Shown piece after piece: positions 48,436 through 57,320 of a stretch of 64,000 bases of DNA. The position numbers and the translations under genes were made by a program. The notes beneath the pieces were generated by a model that saw only the letters and a list, made by a program, of their open reading frames with translations, was not told the DNA's origin and searched no databases. The stretch comes from Bacteroidota bacterium (GTDB lineage: Bacteria > Bacteroidota > Bacteroidia > Chitinophagales > Saprospiraceae), in assembly GCA_024642705.1 (NCBI GenBank), contig JAHEAQ010000006.1:1-64000 (forward strand), in the 5' to 3' direction. Numbering within the stretch: position 1 is the first letter of the stretch; every line of letters begins with the position of its first letter.

Positions 48436-49101
48436 ATGAAAAAAAAAAGTTTTGCTCAATATATTGATCATACCATTTTAAAACCCAACATTAATTTTTT
48501 TGATGTCTTAAAAATTGGTCAAGAGGTTTCAAAATATGGATTTGCTAGTGCCTGCATTCCTCCAAATTTTGTATTTGATCTTGCTTGCGAAATTCCTGAA
48601 ATTAATATTTGCACAGTGATTTCTTTTCCATTTGGGTATTCACATACTCAAGTTAAACTTAATGAATGCAAGCAATCAATTGAGGATGGTGCCGACGAGC
48701 TTGATTTAGTAGTTAATGTAACAGACGTGAAATCAGGAAAATGGCAAAAAATAAGTTCTGAAATGAAAACTATTAATGAATTTATTCACAGTAAAGGTAA
48801 AATAGTGAAATGGATTTTTGAAAATTCATATCTGACATCTGAAGAAATAGTTCGCCTTTGTAATTTGTGCAATGAAACAAAACCAGATTTCGCAAAAACT
48901 TCCACTGGATTTGGAAATTATGGTGCAAGAAAAGAGGATGTAATCTTAATGAGAAAGTATTTAAATCAGGATATTAAAATTAAAGCTTCAGGAGGCATTA
49001 AAACCTTTGAAGAAGCAAATGAATTTATAAATTTAGGTGCAAGTCGAATTGGTGCTTCTTCTGGTATAAATATTATTGATAAATATAATAAACTAAGTTG
49101 A
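48436..49101 (+). CDS. deoC: Deoxyribose-phosphate aldolase
   Basis: Cleaves 2-deoxyribose-5-phosphate to acetaldehyde and glyceraldehyde-3-phosphate in deoxynucleoside catabolism. It has 221 residues with all catalytic positions: Asp90 in ADELDLVVN, the Schiff-base Lys154 in FAKTSTGFG, and Lys183 in KIKASGGIKT. The opening YIDHTILKPN is the family start. Its start lies 2 bp past the secA stop, so it may be read from the secA transcript, although the two share no pathway. Confidence 0.96.
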   Translation: MKKKSFAQYIDHTILKPNINFFDVLKIGQEVSKYGFASACIPPNFVFDLACEIPEINICTVISFPFGYSHTQVKLNECKQSIEDGADELDLVVNVTDVKSGKWQKISSEMKTINEFIHSKGKIVKWIFENSYLTSEEIVRLCNLCNETKPDFAKTSTGFGNYGARKEDVILMRKYLNQDIKIKASGGIKTFEEANEFINLGASRIGASSGINIIDKYNKLS

Positions 49102-49125
49102 GGCAACTTTATAAAATTAGTTGAA

Positions 49126-49509
49126 ATGAAATACATATTAACGGCCGTTTTTTTAAGTTTTTTTTTGATTTCTTATTGTCAAGTATCGATTTTTGAAGAG
49201 TCAAAAATAAGTTTAATAATGCAGTCTTACGTAAACCAAAATAGATCGACAGAAAATGTCCAAGGTTGGAGAATCCAATTGATTACAACGAATGATAGAA
49301 GAAAAATGGAAACTGTTCGAAGTCAATTTAATGCTCTCCACCCAGAAGTTGAAACAAGTTGGAAACACATTAGTCCTTATTATTATGTTCAAACAGGTGC
49401 ATATAGAACAAAATTAGAATTACAAAGTTTTCTTTTAATGTTAAAAGATGATTTTCCTAATGCAATTCCAGTTATGGATAAAATCAAGAAAACAGAATTG
49501 CTAAAATAG
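49126..49509 (+). CDS. Exported SPOR-like protein
   Basis: A 127-residue protein with a signal peptide (to about residue 20, SYCQ). The mature part has one domain of the SPOR type: GWRIQLITTNDRRKMETVRS and PYYYVQTGAYRTKLELQSFL. SPOR domains bind denuded peptidoglycan glycan strands at division sites. It starts 24 bp after deoC and ends 2 bp before rodA, so it is likely co-expressed with the cell-wall elongation gene, consistent with a wall-related role. Confidence 0.8.
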   Translation: MKYILTAVFLSFFLISYCQVSIFEESKISLIMQSYVNQNRSTENVQGWRIQLITTNDRRKMETVRSQFNALHPEVETSWKHISPYYYVQTGAYRTKLELQSFLLMLKDDFPNAIPVMDKIKKTELLK

Positions 49510-49511
49510 AA

Positions 49512-50909
49512 ATGAATCGACTAAATACTTCCTTACGATTTGGATTGGATTGGGTTGCTTTATCAACATATCTAGCGTTGGTATTAATAGGGTGGTTAAT
49601 GGTATATTCATCATCGTCTGATACACTAGATTCAGAAAGTGTAATTTCTTTGGGAGGTTTAATAAACAAACATTTCATTTGGCTTTTATTTTCTTTATTC
49701 ATTTTTGTCTGTTCTTTATTTATTGATTGGAAATTTTGGGACACTTTTTCATATGTATTTTATGCATTGGGGATTCTTTCACTGATTGGAGTTCTCTTCT
49801 TTGGAATGAACTTGAAAGGAGCTACCTCTTGGTATTCTATCTTTGGTTTCTCATTTCAACCCGGTGAAACAGCCAAATTTTTTACCTGTCTTGCTGTAGC
49901 TTCCTATTTAAGCTCCTATAAAACTGACTTGAGCAAAATAAGGTCGCAAATTTCAGTTATTGGAATTTTTATGTTGCCTTCATTTTTAATTATTTTACAA
50001 CCAGATGCAGGGTCAGCTCTTGTTTTTCTAACTTTCTTCATCCTACTATTCAGAGAAGGGATTACGCCATTATACCATATTATTGGTATTAGTTTAATCT
50101 TAATTTTTATTTTTTCATTAATATTTGGTCCAGAAATAACTTCCCTTTTATTAATTGGACTTGGTGCAATAATTCTATCCACAAATTTTAGTAACAAGTA
50201 TATTTGGATTTTTGGTATTATCATTGGAATTATTCTGAGTATAATATTTGTACCCACATCTGAATTTTTGTTTGTGATTATAGCTGGAATTTCAGCACTT
50301 TCTTTGATTACTTTCTTACAATGGAATACCAAAAAATTATCTAATTATGTTTTGGTATTCTTTCTGGTTTTCATATCCATTTTGTTTTCTTTTGGCTCAA
50401 ATTTGGCTTTTGAAAAATTATTAAAACCCCATCAACAAGATAGAATAAATGTATGGTTAAGACCCCATTTGTGCGACCCACAAGGTTCGCTTTACCATAT
50501 TATTCAATCAAAACTAGCTATTGGTTCGGGTGGTTTACAAGGCAAAGGATTTTTGAAAGGTAATATGACAAAATTAGATTATGTGCCCGAAAAATCATCT
50601 GACTTTATTTTTAGCATAATTGGTGAAGAACAAGGTTTTCTAGGTGTTATCAGTGTAATTCTCCTGTTCATTTTATTACTATATCGAATTATTGTAATTG
50701 GAGAGAGATCAAAAAGTAATTTTGTAAGGAACTATGCTTATGGCGTGGCTGGAATAATATTTATTCATTATTTTTTAAATATAGGTATGACATTGGGTAT
50801 AATGCCCGTAATTGGGATACCTTTGCCTTTTTTAAGTCAAGGCGGATCAGCTTTAGTAGCTTTTTCATTAATGATAGGGGTTTTGTTGAAAATGGATCTT
50901 GCTCGCTAA
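49512..50909 (+). CDS. rodA: RodA-type SEDS peptidoglycan polymerase
   Basis: A membrane glycosyltransferase of the SEDS family that polymerises lipid II during cell elongation with a class B PBP. The 465 residues include about ten or more membrane helices. Motifs include GATSWYSIFGFSFQPGETAK, LQPDAGSALVF (with the catalytic Asp), KGNMTKLDYVPEKSSDFIFS and MPVIGIPLPFLSQGGSALV. There are extra hydrophobic segments in the middle (about 180-300), which make it longer than E. coli RodA. The preceding SPOR gene and following tgt are close neighbours. FtsW is the main alternative; the sequence fits RodA better. Confidence 0.9.
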   Translation: MNRLNTSLRFGLDWVALSTYLALVLIGWLMVYSSSSDTLDSESVISLGGLINKHFIWLLFSLFIFVCSLFIDWKFWDTFSYVFYALGILSLIGVLFFGMNLKGATSWYSIFGFSFQPGETAKFFTCLAVASYLSSYKTDLSKIRSQISVIGIFMLPSFLIILQPDAGSALVFLTFFILLFREGITPLYHIIGISLILIFIFSLIFGPEITSLLLIGLGAIILSTNFSNKYIWIFGIIIGIILSIIFVPTSEFLFVIIAGISALSLITFLQWNTKKLSNYVLVFFLVFISILFSFGSNLAFEKLLKPHQQDRINVWLRPHLCDPQGSLYHIIQSKLAIGSGGLQGKGFLKGNMTKLDYVPEKSSDFIFSIIGEEQGFLGVISVILLFILLLYRIIVIGERSKSNFVRNYAYGVAGIIFIHYFLNIGMTLGIMPVIGIPLPFLSQGGSALVAFSLMIGVLLKMDLAR

Positions 50910-50923
50910 AATATTTCAAAGCA

Positions 50924-52054
50924 ATGAAATTTAATATTGAAAAAAAAGATACCGGATCTAAGGCCAGAGCTGGATTTATACATACAGATCATGGAATTAT
51001 TCAGACTCCTATATTCATGCCTGTTGGTACGGTTGCAACTGTAAAAGGAATCCATCAAAAAGAATTAGAAGATGTAATCAATGCAGAAATTATTCTTGGA
51101 AACACATATCATCTTTATCTAAGACCAGGTGAAGAAATAATTAATAAATGCGGAGGCTTACATAAATTCATGTCATGGGATCGTCCACTTTTAACGGATA
51201 GTGGCGGTTATCAAGTTTATTCATTAAGTAACAACAGAAAAATTACTGAAGAAGGAGTAATGTTTTCTAGCCATGTCGATGGTTCAAAACATTTTTTCTC
51301 TCCTGAGAAAGCTATCGATATTCAGAAAAATATTGGGGCAGATATTATTATGGCTTTTGATGAATGCACGCCATATCCATGCGAATATAACTATGCGAAG
51401 AGGAGCATGGAAATGACACATCGTTGGCTAGACCGATGTATTGAACATATGAAAAAGACAGAAGGCATTTACGGATATGAACAATCCTTGGCCCCGATTA
51501 TACAAGGAAGCGTTTATAAAGATTTAAGAAAAAAATCTGCAGAATTTATAGCTTCTAGAGATGCTGATATCAATGCAATTGGAGGCCTATCAGTAGGTGA
51601 GCCCCATGAAGATATGTATGCTATGACGGAAGTGGTTACAAATATACTCCCAGAAAATAAACCTAGATATTTAATGGGAGTCGGTACCCCTGCCAATATA
51701 CTTGAAAGTATTTCTTTGGGTATTGATATGTTCGATTGTGTATTGCCAAGCAGAAATGCAAGACACGGTTTGTTGTATACTTCAGATGGTATCATCAATA
51801 TAAAAAATAGTAAATGGTCCGAAGATTTTGGACCTATAGATCAAAATCTTGGAATAGAAAGCAGCTCAAGATATTCAAAAGCATATCTCAGGCATCTTTT
51901 TCAAGTTAAAGAATTGCTCGGACCTCAAATTGCAACCTTGCATAATTTAAGCTTTTATCTTTATTTGGTTCGGGAAGCCAGAAAAAGGATTGTGGATGGG
52001 AGTTTTTCAAAATGGAAGTCCGAAATGGTTCCTAAATTACAAACGAGATTATAA
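50924..52054 (+). CDS. tgt: tRNA-guanine transglycosylase lacking the usual zinc cysteines
   Basis: Exchanges guanine-34 of certain tRNAs for preQ1 on the way to queuosine. The 376 residues carry PIFMPVGTVATVKGIHQKEL, the active-site LLTDSGGYQVYSL with the catalytic Asp, QGSVYKDLR, LMGVGTPANILESI and the nucleophile Asp in MFDCVLPSRNARHG. The C-terminal zinc site normally reads PxDxxCxCYTCxxxSRAYLRHL; here it is PIDQNLGIESSSRYSKAYLR, with no Cys, though the later His in ATLHNLSFYL remains. It ends 3 bp before the lptF/G gene. Confidence 0.94.
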   Translation: MKFNIEKKDTGSKARAGFIHTDHGIIQTPIFMPVGTVATVKGIHQKELEDVINAEIILGNTYHLYLRPGEEIINKCGGLHKFMSWDRPLLTDSGGYQVYSLSNNRKITEEGVMFSSHVDGSKHFFSPEKAIDIQKNIGADIIMAFDECTPYPCEYNYAKRSMEMTHRWLDRCIEHMKKTEGIYGYEQSLAPIIQGSVYKDLRKKSAEFIASRDADINAIGGLSVGEPHEDMYAMTEVVTNILPENKPRYLMGVGTPANILESISLGIDMFDCVLPSRNARHGLLYTSDGIINIKNSKWSEDFGPIDQNLGIESSSRYSKAYLRHLFQVKELLGPQIATLHNLSFYLYLVREARKRIVDGSFSKWKSEMVPKLQTRL

Positions 52055-52057
52055 CAA

Positions 52058-53146
52058 TTGCTGAAAAAAATTGACATATATATTATAAAGAAATTTCTTA
52101 CAACTTTCTTTTTTACCATTTTACTAATCACAATGGTGGCTGTTGTTATTGATTTTAGTGAAAAAGTTGAAAAATTCTTAGATGAATCTGTTAGTTGGAA
52201 AGAAATAATTTTTGATTATTATTTGAATTTTATACCTTGGATTAATGGGTTATTGTGGCCAATATTTGCTTTAATTGCAGTAATTTTCTTCACAAGTAGG
52301 CTTGCAAAAGACTCTGAAATAATTTCAATACTAGCTGCAGGAATTAGCTATTATCGCCTGCTTATTCCCTATATTCTTGCATCGTCGATTTTAGCATTAC
52401 TTTTATGGTATGGCAACAATTATGTGATTCCCAAAAGCAATTATGTAAAGAATACATTCGAAAATACATACATTTGGAAAAGCAATAAAAAAACATTGAA
52501 TGAAAATGTTCATTTTTTTATTGCTCCAGGTGAAAAAGCTTTTGTTCGTTATTTTCGACTTCGAGATTCAACAATGATAGATTTTAGGGTTGAAAAATTT
52601 AAAGATGGAAAACTTACAAGGTTGTTGAAAGCGAAAAGGTTGCAATATAATAATACTACTAAAAAATGGGGTATGAGCAATTATGTGCTGCGAACTTTTG
52701 ATGGAATGAATGAAGAAATTGAAGTCAAAACTGGAATTGAATTAGACACAAGTTTTGCGTTTACACCTGAAGATTTCATTAGATATTCTAATGAAATGGA
52801 GATGATGACTTCCCCTGCTATAAAAAAGCACATTGAATATGAGGCAGAAAAAGGAATTGGGAATTCAAAAAAATACTTAGTTGAATATTACCGAAGGAGT
52901 GCTGATCCTGTTACTATCATAATTTTAACCTTAATAGGTGTTTCTTTAGCTTCTAGAAAAGTTAGAGGTGGACTCGGTTTGAATTTAGCTTTAGGACTTG
53001 TTATTGGTTCTCTTTTTGTTTTGATTTCTAAGTTTTCTATCACCTTTGCTTACGGTCAAACCTTAACTCCTCTTCTTGGAATATGGCTTCCCAACATAAT
53101 TTTCACCATTGTCGCCATTTATCTGCTCTCTAAAGCACAAAAATAA
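52058..53146 (+). CDS. LptF/LptG-family lipopolysaccharide export permease
   Basis: A 362-residue inner-membrane permease of the YjgP/YjgQ family, which with LptB extracts LPS for transport. It has three N-terminal hydrophobic helices (IKKFLTTFFFTILLITMVAV and others), a periplasmic beta-jellyroll (about 135-265) and three C-terminal helices (TIIILTLIGVSLASRKVRGG). The start is a TTG 3 bp after the tgt stop; the next residues KKIDIYIIKKFL are the family start. A tgt-lptG pair is common in this phylum. The 3' third (from 52770) is part of the 1258-bp repeat and recurs at 54567. Confidence 0.93.
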   Translation: MLKKIDIYIIKKFLTTFFFTILLITMVAVVIDFSEKVEKFLDESVSWKEIIFDYYLNFIPWINGLLWPIFALIAVIFFTSRLAKDSEIISILAAGISYYRLLIPYILASSILALLLWYGNNYVIPKSNYVKNTFENTYIWKSNKKTLNENVHFFIAPGEKAFVRYFRLRDSTMIDFRVEKFKDGKLTRLLKAKRLQYNNTTKKWGMSNYVLRTFDGMNEEIEVKTGIELDTSFAFTPEDFIRYSNEMEMMTSPAIKKHIEYEAEKGIGNSKKYLVEYYRRSADPVTIIILTLIGVSLASRKVRGGLGLNLALGLVIGSLFVLISKFSITFAYGQTLTPLLGIWLPNIIFTIVAIYLLSKAQK

Positions 53147-53239
53147 TTTTGTTTACTCTTTTTTAAAAAAATATAAACATGCTATACACTGTATATCAAC
53201 TGTTTATATTATTTTAATAAAATTTTAACTAAATATGCA

Positions 53240-53269
53240 TTTGTTTTGTTTAATTTATTTGTATATTTG
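53240..53269 (+). promoter_or_regulatory. Promoter of the ECF sigma gene, copy 1
   Basis: TTTG at 53240 and TATATTTG at 53262 are 18 bp apart and fit both promoter elements of this phylum. The ATG follows 19 bp after the -7 box. Confidence 0.6.
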
Positions 53270-53288
53270 TTAAACAAAATAGAAACAT

Positions 53289-53819
53289 ATGTCATCATTA
53301 GAATTTAATAATCAATTAAACGCGCTTTCAACAATTCTTAATTCATTCGCATATAATTTGACGAAGAACTCAGAAGATGCTAAAGATTTGTATCAAGAAA
53401 CTGCATACAGAGCTATTACTAACAGGGATAAATTTATGCCTGGTACTAATTTGAAAGCTTGGTTGTTTACTATTATGAAAAATATATTTATCAACAATTA
53501 TAGAAGAAAAGCAAAAGCTAATACTATAGTTGATTCAACTGAAAATATGTATTTCATTAATTCAGGTTCTGCAACAATTTCAAATGATGCAGGTTCTAAT
53601 ATTTTCATGCAAGAATTGAAAGACATGATTGAAAGTTTAGAAGATTCTATTCGTATTCCTTTTGAAATGCATTATGAAGGATTCAAATATCAAGAAATTG
53701 CTGATGAATTAGATCTTCCTTTAGGAACCGTGAAAAGTAGAATTTTCTTCGCAAGAAGAGCGTTGAAAGAAATGATTGAAAGACAGTTTGGTGATATTGA
53801 AGCAGCTAGAGCTGTATAA
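53289..53819 (+). CDS. ECF-type RNA polymerase sigma factor, duplicate copy 1
   Basis: A 176-residue sigma-70 family factor with region 2 (KNSEDAKDLYQETAYRAITN, GTNLKAWLFTIMKNIFINNY) and region 4 (PFEMHYEGFKYQEIADELDL, PLGTVKSRIFFARRALKEMI). Regions 1 and 3 are missing, as in ECF factors. No anti-sigma gene is adjacent. It has its own promoter and hairpin terminator, so it is a monocistronic unit. A second copy with an identical protein sequence lies at 55086. Dosage could be doubled if both copies are real. Confidence 0.93.
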   Translation: MSSLEFNNQLNALSTILNSFAYNLTKNSEDAKDLYQETAYRAITNRDKFMPGTNLKAWLFTIMKNIFINNYRRKAKANTIVDSTENMYFINSGSATISNDAGSNIFMQELKDMIESLEDSIRIPFEMHYEGFKYQEIADELDLPLGTVKSRIFFARRALKEMIERQFGDIEAARAV

Positions 53820-53836
53820 AAAATTATAAAGAAAAA

Positions 53837-53871
53837 TCAGCGCTTTATTCTTATTTTAGCGCTGACTTTTT
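53837..53871 (+). terminator. Rho-independent terminator of the sigma gene, copy 1
   Basis: TCAGCGCT and AGCGCTGA form an 8-bp stem followed by CTTTTT. It ends 2 bp before the mutY ATG, so mutY would need readthrough or a promoter inside this hairpin region. Confidence 0.85.
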
Positions 53872-53873
53872 CT

Positions 53874-54062
53874 ATGAACAATTCTAAACTCTTTTCTTCA
53901 ACACTTCTAGATTGGCATGCTCAAGTCGATCGTTTTCTTCCTTGGAAAGAAGATAACAATGTTTTCTATATTTGGCTATCTGAAATCATCCTTCAACAAA
54001 CTAAAGTTGAACAAGGCATTCCTTATTCCAGTTTTACACTGAAAAAAATTTACAAATTTTAA
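53874..54062 (+). pseudogene. Truncated mutY (first 51 codons) fused to unrelated sequence
   Basis: This has the same first 51 residues as the intact MutY at 55671, through [11 protein letters not shown], then diverges to SSFTLKKIYKF and a stop. The divergence point at 54028 is the end of the 1258-bp repeat. The catalytic helix-hairpin-helix, the Asp and the Fe-S cluster are missing, so it is inactive. It is a by-product of the duplication. Confidence 0.92.
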
Positions 54063-54566
54063 GTAACTAGTAGTCTATTGCCTAAAATTGAAATTCCAAA
54101 TTTGGGCGCCCCGTAAATCTCATTTGTATCAAGAAATGATATTTTATTTGAAAGCTTTATTTCTCAATTTTGTGATGTATAGATTCGTGACATTGAACCA
54201 GAATTGGTGTTAAATGAGATTTAAATTTTTATAATGTATCACAACGAATTCAAAAAGCGTTTTGGAGTATTGGTTTTTACACCATGACCATAATCTATTT
54301 TAAAACAAGATAAGATGATAATTTGTGTAGAATAAGGTTAAATAAAGACTCCAAAAAAGTAAATCTCAAATATATCTTGGATTAATGATAGGATGATGTG
54401 GCAATACCATTGAAGACAATGTTTATGAAAAGAATATTTATTGGGACATACCTAGGCCAATAATAGAAAAGATGTTAATAAATATTGGAATACCTAAACA
54501 AATGCTTATTGCTAAGGCTGTTCTGAAGAACATTAAAAGTATCAACAAGCTTAACGTTTATGCCTT
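54028..54566 (+). other. 539-bp unique segment between the two repeat copies
   Basis: This DNA occurs once in the window. It contains an 11-bp perfect inverted repeat (AAATCTCATTT at 54115-54125 and AAATGAGATTT at 54212-54222), a GC-rich GGGCGCC patch at 54105-54111 that stands out in this AT-rich background, and an open frame from 54400 running on into the repeat (stop at 54577) with WDIPRPIIEKMLINIGIPKQ and LKNIKSINKLNVYALR. I do not recognise a transposase or integrase. It looks like decayed or intergenic DNA from elsewhere in the genome or from another molecule. Confidence 0.5.
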
Positions 54567-54943
54567 AAGATTTCATTAGATATTCTAATGAAATGGAGAT
54601 GATGACTTCCCCTGCTATAAAAAAGCACATTGAATATGAGGCAGAAAAAGGAATTGGGAATTCAAAAAAATACTTAGTTGAATATTACCGAAGGAGTGCT
54701 GATCCTGTTACTATCATAATTTTAACCTTAATAGGTGTTTCTTTAGCTTCTAGAAAAGTTAGAGGTGGACTCGGTTTGAATTTAGCTTTAGGACTTGTTA
54801 TTGGTTCTCTTTTTGTTTTGATTTCTAAGTTTTCTATCACCTTTGCTTACGGTCAAACCTTAACTCCTCTTCTTGGAATATGGCTTCCCAACATAATTTT
54901 CACCATTGTCGCCATTTATCTGCTCTCTAAAGCACAAAAATAA
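54567..54943 (+). pseudogene. 5'-truncated lptF/G remnant
   Basis: The last 116 codons or so of the LptF/G gene, identical in protein sequence to residues 247-362 of the copy at 52058. The N-terminal helices and most of the jellyroll are missing. An in-frame ATG at 54593 (MEMMTSPAIKKHIEYEAEKG) could start a fragment, but it would lack half of the membrane domain. It is a duplication by-product. Confidence 0.92.
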
Positions 54944-55036
54944 TTTTGTTTACTCTTTTTTAAAAAAATATAAACATGCTATACACTGTATATCAACTGT
55001 TTATATTATTTTAATAAAATTTTAACTAAATATGCA

Positions 55037-55066
55037 TTTGTTTTGTTTAATTTATTTGTATATTTG
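55037..55066 (+). promoter_or_regulatory. Promoter of the ECF sigma gene, copy 2
   Basis: Identical to the copy 1 promoter: TTTG at 55037 and TATATTTG at 55059. Confidence 0.6.
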
Positions 55067-55085
55067 TTAAACAAAATAGAAACAT

Positions 55086-55616
55086 ATGTCATCATTAGAA
55101 TTTAATAATCAATTAAACGCGCTTTCAACAATTCTTAATTCATTCGCATATAATTTGACGAAGAACTCAGAAGATGCTAAAGATTTGTATCAAGAAACTG
55201 CATACAGAGCTATTACTAACAGGGATAAATTTATGCCTGGTACTAATTTGAAAGCTTGGTTGTTTACTATTATGAAAAATATATTTATCAACAATTATAG
55301 AAGAAAAGCAAAAGCTAATACTATAGTTGATTCAACTGAAAATATGTATTTCATTAATTCAGGTTCTGCAACAATTTCAAATGATGCAGGTTCTAATATT
55401 TTCATGCAAGAATTGAAAGACATGATTGAAAGTTTAGAAGATTCTATTCGTATTCCTTTTGAAATGCATTATGAAGGATTCAAATATCAAGAAATTGCTG
55501 ATGAATTAGATCTTCCTTTAGGAACCGTGAAAAGTAGAATTTTCTTCGCAAGAAGAGCGTTGAAAGAAATGATTGAAAGACAGTTTGGTGATATTGAAGC
55601 AGCTAGAGCTGTATAA
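55086..55616 (+). CDS. ECF-type RNA polymerase sigma factor, duplicate copy 2
   Basis: The 176-residue product is identical to that of the gene at 53289, with the same promoter and terminator. In the unduplicated arrangement implied by intact mutY, this gene would lie between lptF/G and mutY, so one of the copies is extra. Region 2 and region 4 are complete, so it should be functional. Confidence 0.93.
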   Translation: MSSLEFNNQLNALSTILNSFAYNLTKNSEDAKDLYQETAYRAITNRDKFMPGTNLKAWLFTIMKNIFINNYRRKAKANTIVDSTENMYFINSGSATISNDAGSNIFMQELKDMIESLEDSIRIPFEMHYEGFKYQEIADELDLPLGTVKSRIFFARRALKEMIERQFGDIEAARAV

Positions 55617-55633
55617 AAAATTATAAAGAAAAA

Positions 55634-55668
55634 TCAGCGCTTTATTCTTATTTTAGCGCTGACTTTTT
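55634..55668 (+). terminator. Rho-independent terminator of the sigma gene, copy 2
   Basis: Identical to the copy 1 hairpin (TCAGCGCT/AGCGCTGA, CTTTTT), directly before the intact mutY ATG. Confidence 0.85.
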
Positions 55669-55670
55669 CT

Positions 55671-56738
55671 ATGAACAATTCTAAACTCTTTTCTTCAACA
55701 CTTCTAGATTGGCATGCTCAAGTCGATCGTTTTCTTCCTTGGAAAGAAGATAACAATGTTTTCTATATTTGGCTATCTGAAATCATCCTTCAACAAACTA
55801 AAGTTGAACAAGGCATTCCTTATTTTTTAAAATTTAAAGCTCGATTCAAAAACATTTTTGAACTAGCTTCTGCTTCAGACGAAGAAATCATGAAGCTTTG
55901 GGAAGGTTTAGGTTATTACTCACGGGCAAGAAATATGCACGAAGCTGCCAAACAAATTGTTCAAAATGGCGGACAATTTCCAAATACATACGAAACATTA
56001 TTGCAATTAAAAGGTGTTGGCCCTTATACAGCAGCAGCCATAGCGAGTTTCGCATACAAGATACCTATTCCTGTCATCGATGGAAATGTAAATAGAGTTA
56101 TTTCAAGAATTTTTGGCATTCATGAACCCATAGATAGTTCATCAGGAAAAAAAGAAATATTTCAAAGATTGTTAGAAGTATTTGACTCAAAAAAACCATC
56201 CGAATTCAATCAAGCTATAATGGATTTTGGAGCTTTACAATGCACACCAAAATTACCAGATTGCAAAATTTGCCCTTTTAATATGGATTGTTCTGCTTTC
56301 TTAACCGACACTATTTCCTTACTTCCAATTAAGACAAAGCGAATAATTAAAAAGAATAGAACATTTAACTACATCATAATAATCTTTGAAAATAAAATTC
56401 TGATTAGAAAAAGAAAAGAAAAAGATATTTGGAAGCATTTGCACGAATTCATATTAATTGAAGGCCAATCAGTCAGCATTCAATCCATAAAAAATTCAAT
56501 ATCAAAGTTATGTCTTGATTCAAAAATCACATTTAAAAAAATGTCTGCACCCATTACTCACTTGCTCACTCATCAAAAACTGGAAGTATTTTTCTTTCAT
56601 TTCACAGTTAATCATTTCACTCTAGAAAAAGATACGGACTATTTTTTTGTAGATGAACAAAACATAAATAATTTTGCATTTCCGAAAATAATTGAAAACT
56701 ATTTAAAAGAGAATTTAATTTATTTGAAAGCGAATTGA
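55671..56738 (+). CDS. mutY: A/G-specific adenine glycosylase
   Basis: Removes adenine mispaired with 8-oxoguanine. The 355 residues include the catalytic Glu region ([20 protein letters not shown]), the helix-hairpin-helix [20 protein letters not shown] with the catalytic Asp in [13 protein letters not shown], and the [4Fe-4S] cluster ligands C-x6-C-x2-C-x5-C in [19 protein letters not shown]-terminal NUDIX-like domain recognises 8-oxoG. It is the first gene of mutY-ssb-gldE-gldD, a conserved group in this phylum. Its first 51 codons lie in the 1258-bp repeat. Confidence 0.96.
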   Translation: MNNSKLFSSTLLDWHAQVDRFLPWKEDNNVFYIWLSEIILQQTKVEQGIPYFLKFKARFKNIFELASASDEEIMKLWEGLGYYSRARNMHEAAKQIVQNGGQFPNTYETLLQLKGVGPYTAAAIASFAYKIPIPVIDGNVNRVISRIFGIHEPIDSSSGKKEIFQRLLEVFDSKKPSEFNQAIMDFGALQCTPKLPDCKICPFNMDCSAFLTDTISLLPIKTKRIIKKNRTFNYIIIIFENKILIRKRKEKDIWKHLHEFILIEGQSVSIQSIKNSISKLCLDSKITFKKMSAPITHLLTHQKLEVFFFHFTVNHFTLEKDTDYFFVDEQNINNFAFPKIIENYLKENLIYLKAN

Positions 56739-56755
56739 TATTTACCGTACCTTTG
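56723..56755 (+). promoter_or_regulatory. Internal promoter of ssb
   Basis: TTTG at 56723 and TACCTTTG at 56748, 21 bp apart, match both elements of the Bacteroidota promoter. It overlaps the mutY stop and lies 33 bp before the ssb ATG, so ssb can be expressed independently of mutY. It also argues against the frame start at 56735. Confidence 0.6.
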
Positions 56756-56788
56756 CATCAAATTGAATTAAGAATAAAAAAACCTGAT

Positions 56789-57286
56789 ATGATAAATAAA
56801 GTAATATTAATCGGAAATTTAGGCAAAGATCCTGAAGTAAGACATTTGGAAAATGGAGGTGTGGTAGGAAAATTCTCTTTAGCAACTAATGAAAATTATA
56901 GAGACAAATCAGGTGAATGGCAAACCATAACTGAATGGCATAATATTGTAGTTTGGCGACAATTGGCTGAACGTGCCGAAAAAAGTTTGAAAAAAGGAAT
57001 GCAAGTATATATTGAAGGAAAATTAACTACGCGGAAATGGCAAGATCAAAATGGGGCTGATCGATATTCTACAGATATTGTAGCAAACACATTAAGAATT
57101 TTGGATAGAAAAGATAGCAATGATAGTTATTCTGACAATGATTATCTATCAGAAAATGAAGTCTCGAACAAATTAACAACTTCAAAAGAAAAGGAAGTTT
57201 TTAATATTCCAGGAAGTAAATCAAATTCAAATGATAATTCTGGAGCTCAAGATTTCACTGATATGGATGATGATCTTCCATTTTAG
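56789..57286 (+). CDS. ssb: Single-stranded DNA-binding protein, main copy
   Basis: A 165-residue OB-fold protein protecting single-stranded DNA during replication and repair. The start [20 protein letters not shown] is the classic SSB N-terminus; the open frame runs upstream to 56735, but those residues overlap a promoter. The core carries [20 protein letters not shown] and [20 protein letters not shown]. The tail after residue 110 is disordered and acidic and ends in DMDDDLPF, the partner-recruiting tip. Its place between mutY and gldE is conserved in this phylum. Confidence 0.96.
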   Translation: MINKVILIGNLGKDPEVRHLENGGVVGKFSLATNENYRDKSGEWQTITEWHNIVVWRQLAERAEKSLKKGMQVYIEGKLTTRKWQDQNGADRYSTDIVANTLRILDRKDSNDSYSDNDYLSENEVSNKLTTSKEKEVFNIPGSKSNSNDNSGAQDFTDMDDDLPF

Positions 57287-57320
57287 TACTAAGTTTATTT
57301 TTTAATGTAATTATAAGATT

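Larger units (their letters stand above)
52770..54027 (+). repeat. 1258-bp direct repeat, copy 1
   Basis: This holds the last third of lptF/G, its 3' gap, the whole ECF sigma gene and the first 51 codons of mutY. The match to copy 2 at 54567-55824 has a constant offset of 1797 bp, and I found no mismatch in the stretches I compared line by line. It begins at AAGATTTCATT within lptF/G and ends at CCTTATT within mutY. Confidence 0.95.
54567..55824 (+). repeat. 1258-bp direct repeat, copy 2
   Basis: The same content as copy 1 (52770-54027): 3' third of lptF/G, sigma gene and 5' part of mutY. From here mutY continues into its intact remainder. The sigma and LptF/G C-terminal proteins encoded by both copies are identical. 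Confidence 0.95.

Noticed and set aside
54028-54566. Insertion sequence between the repeats
   Set aside because: No transposase motifs, no terminal inverted repeats at the segment ends and no short target-site duplication.
54593-54943. Stand-alone 116-residue membrane protein
   Set aside because: Identical to the C-terminal third of LptF/G; it is the truncated remnant created by the duplication.
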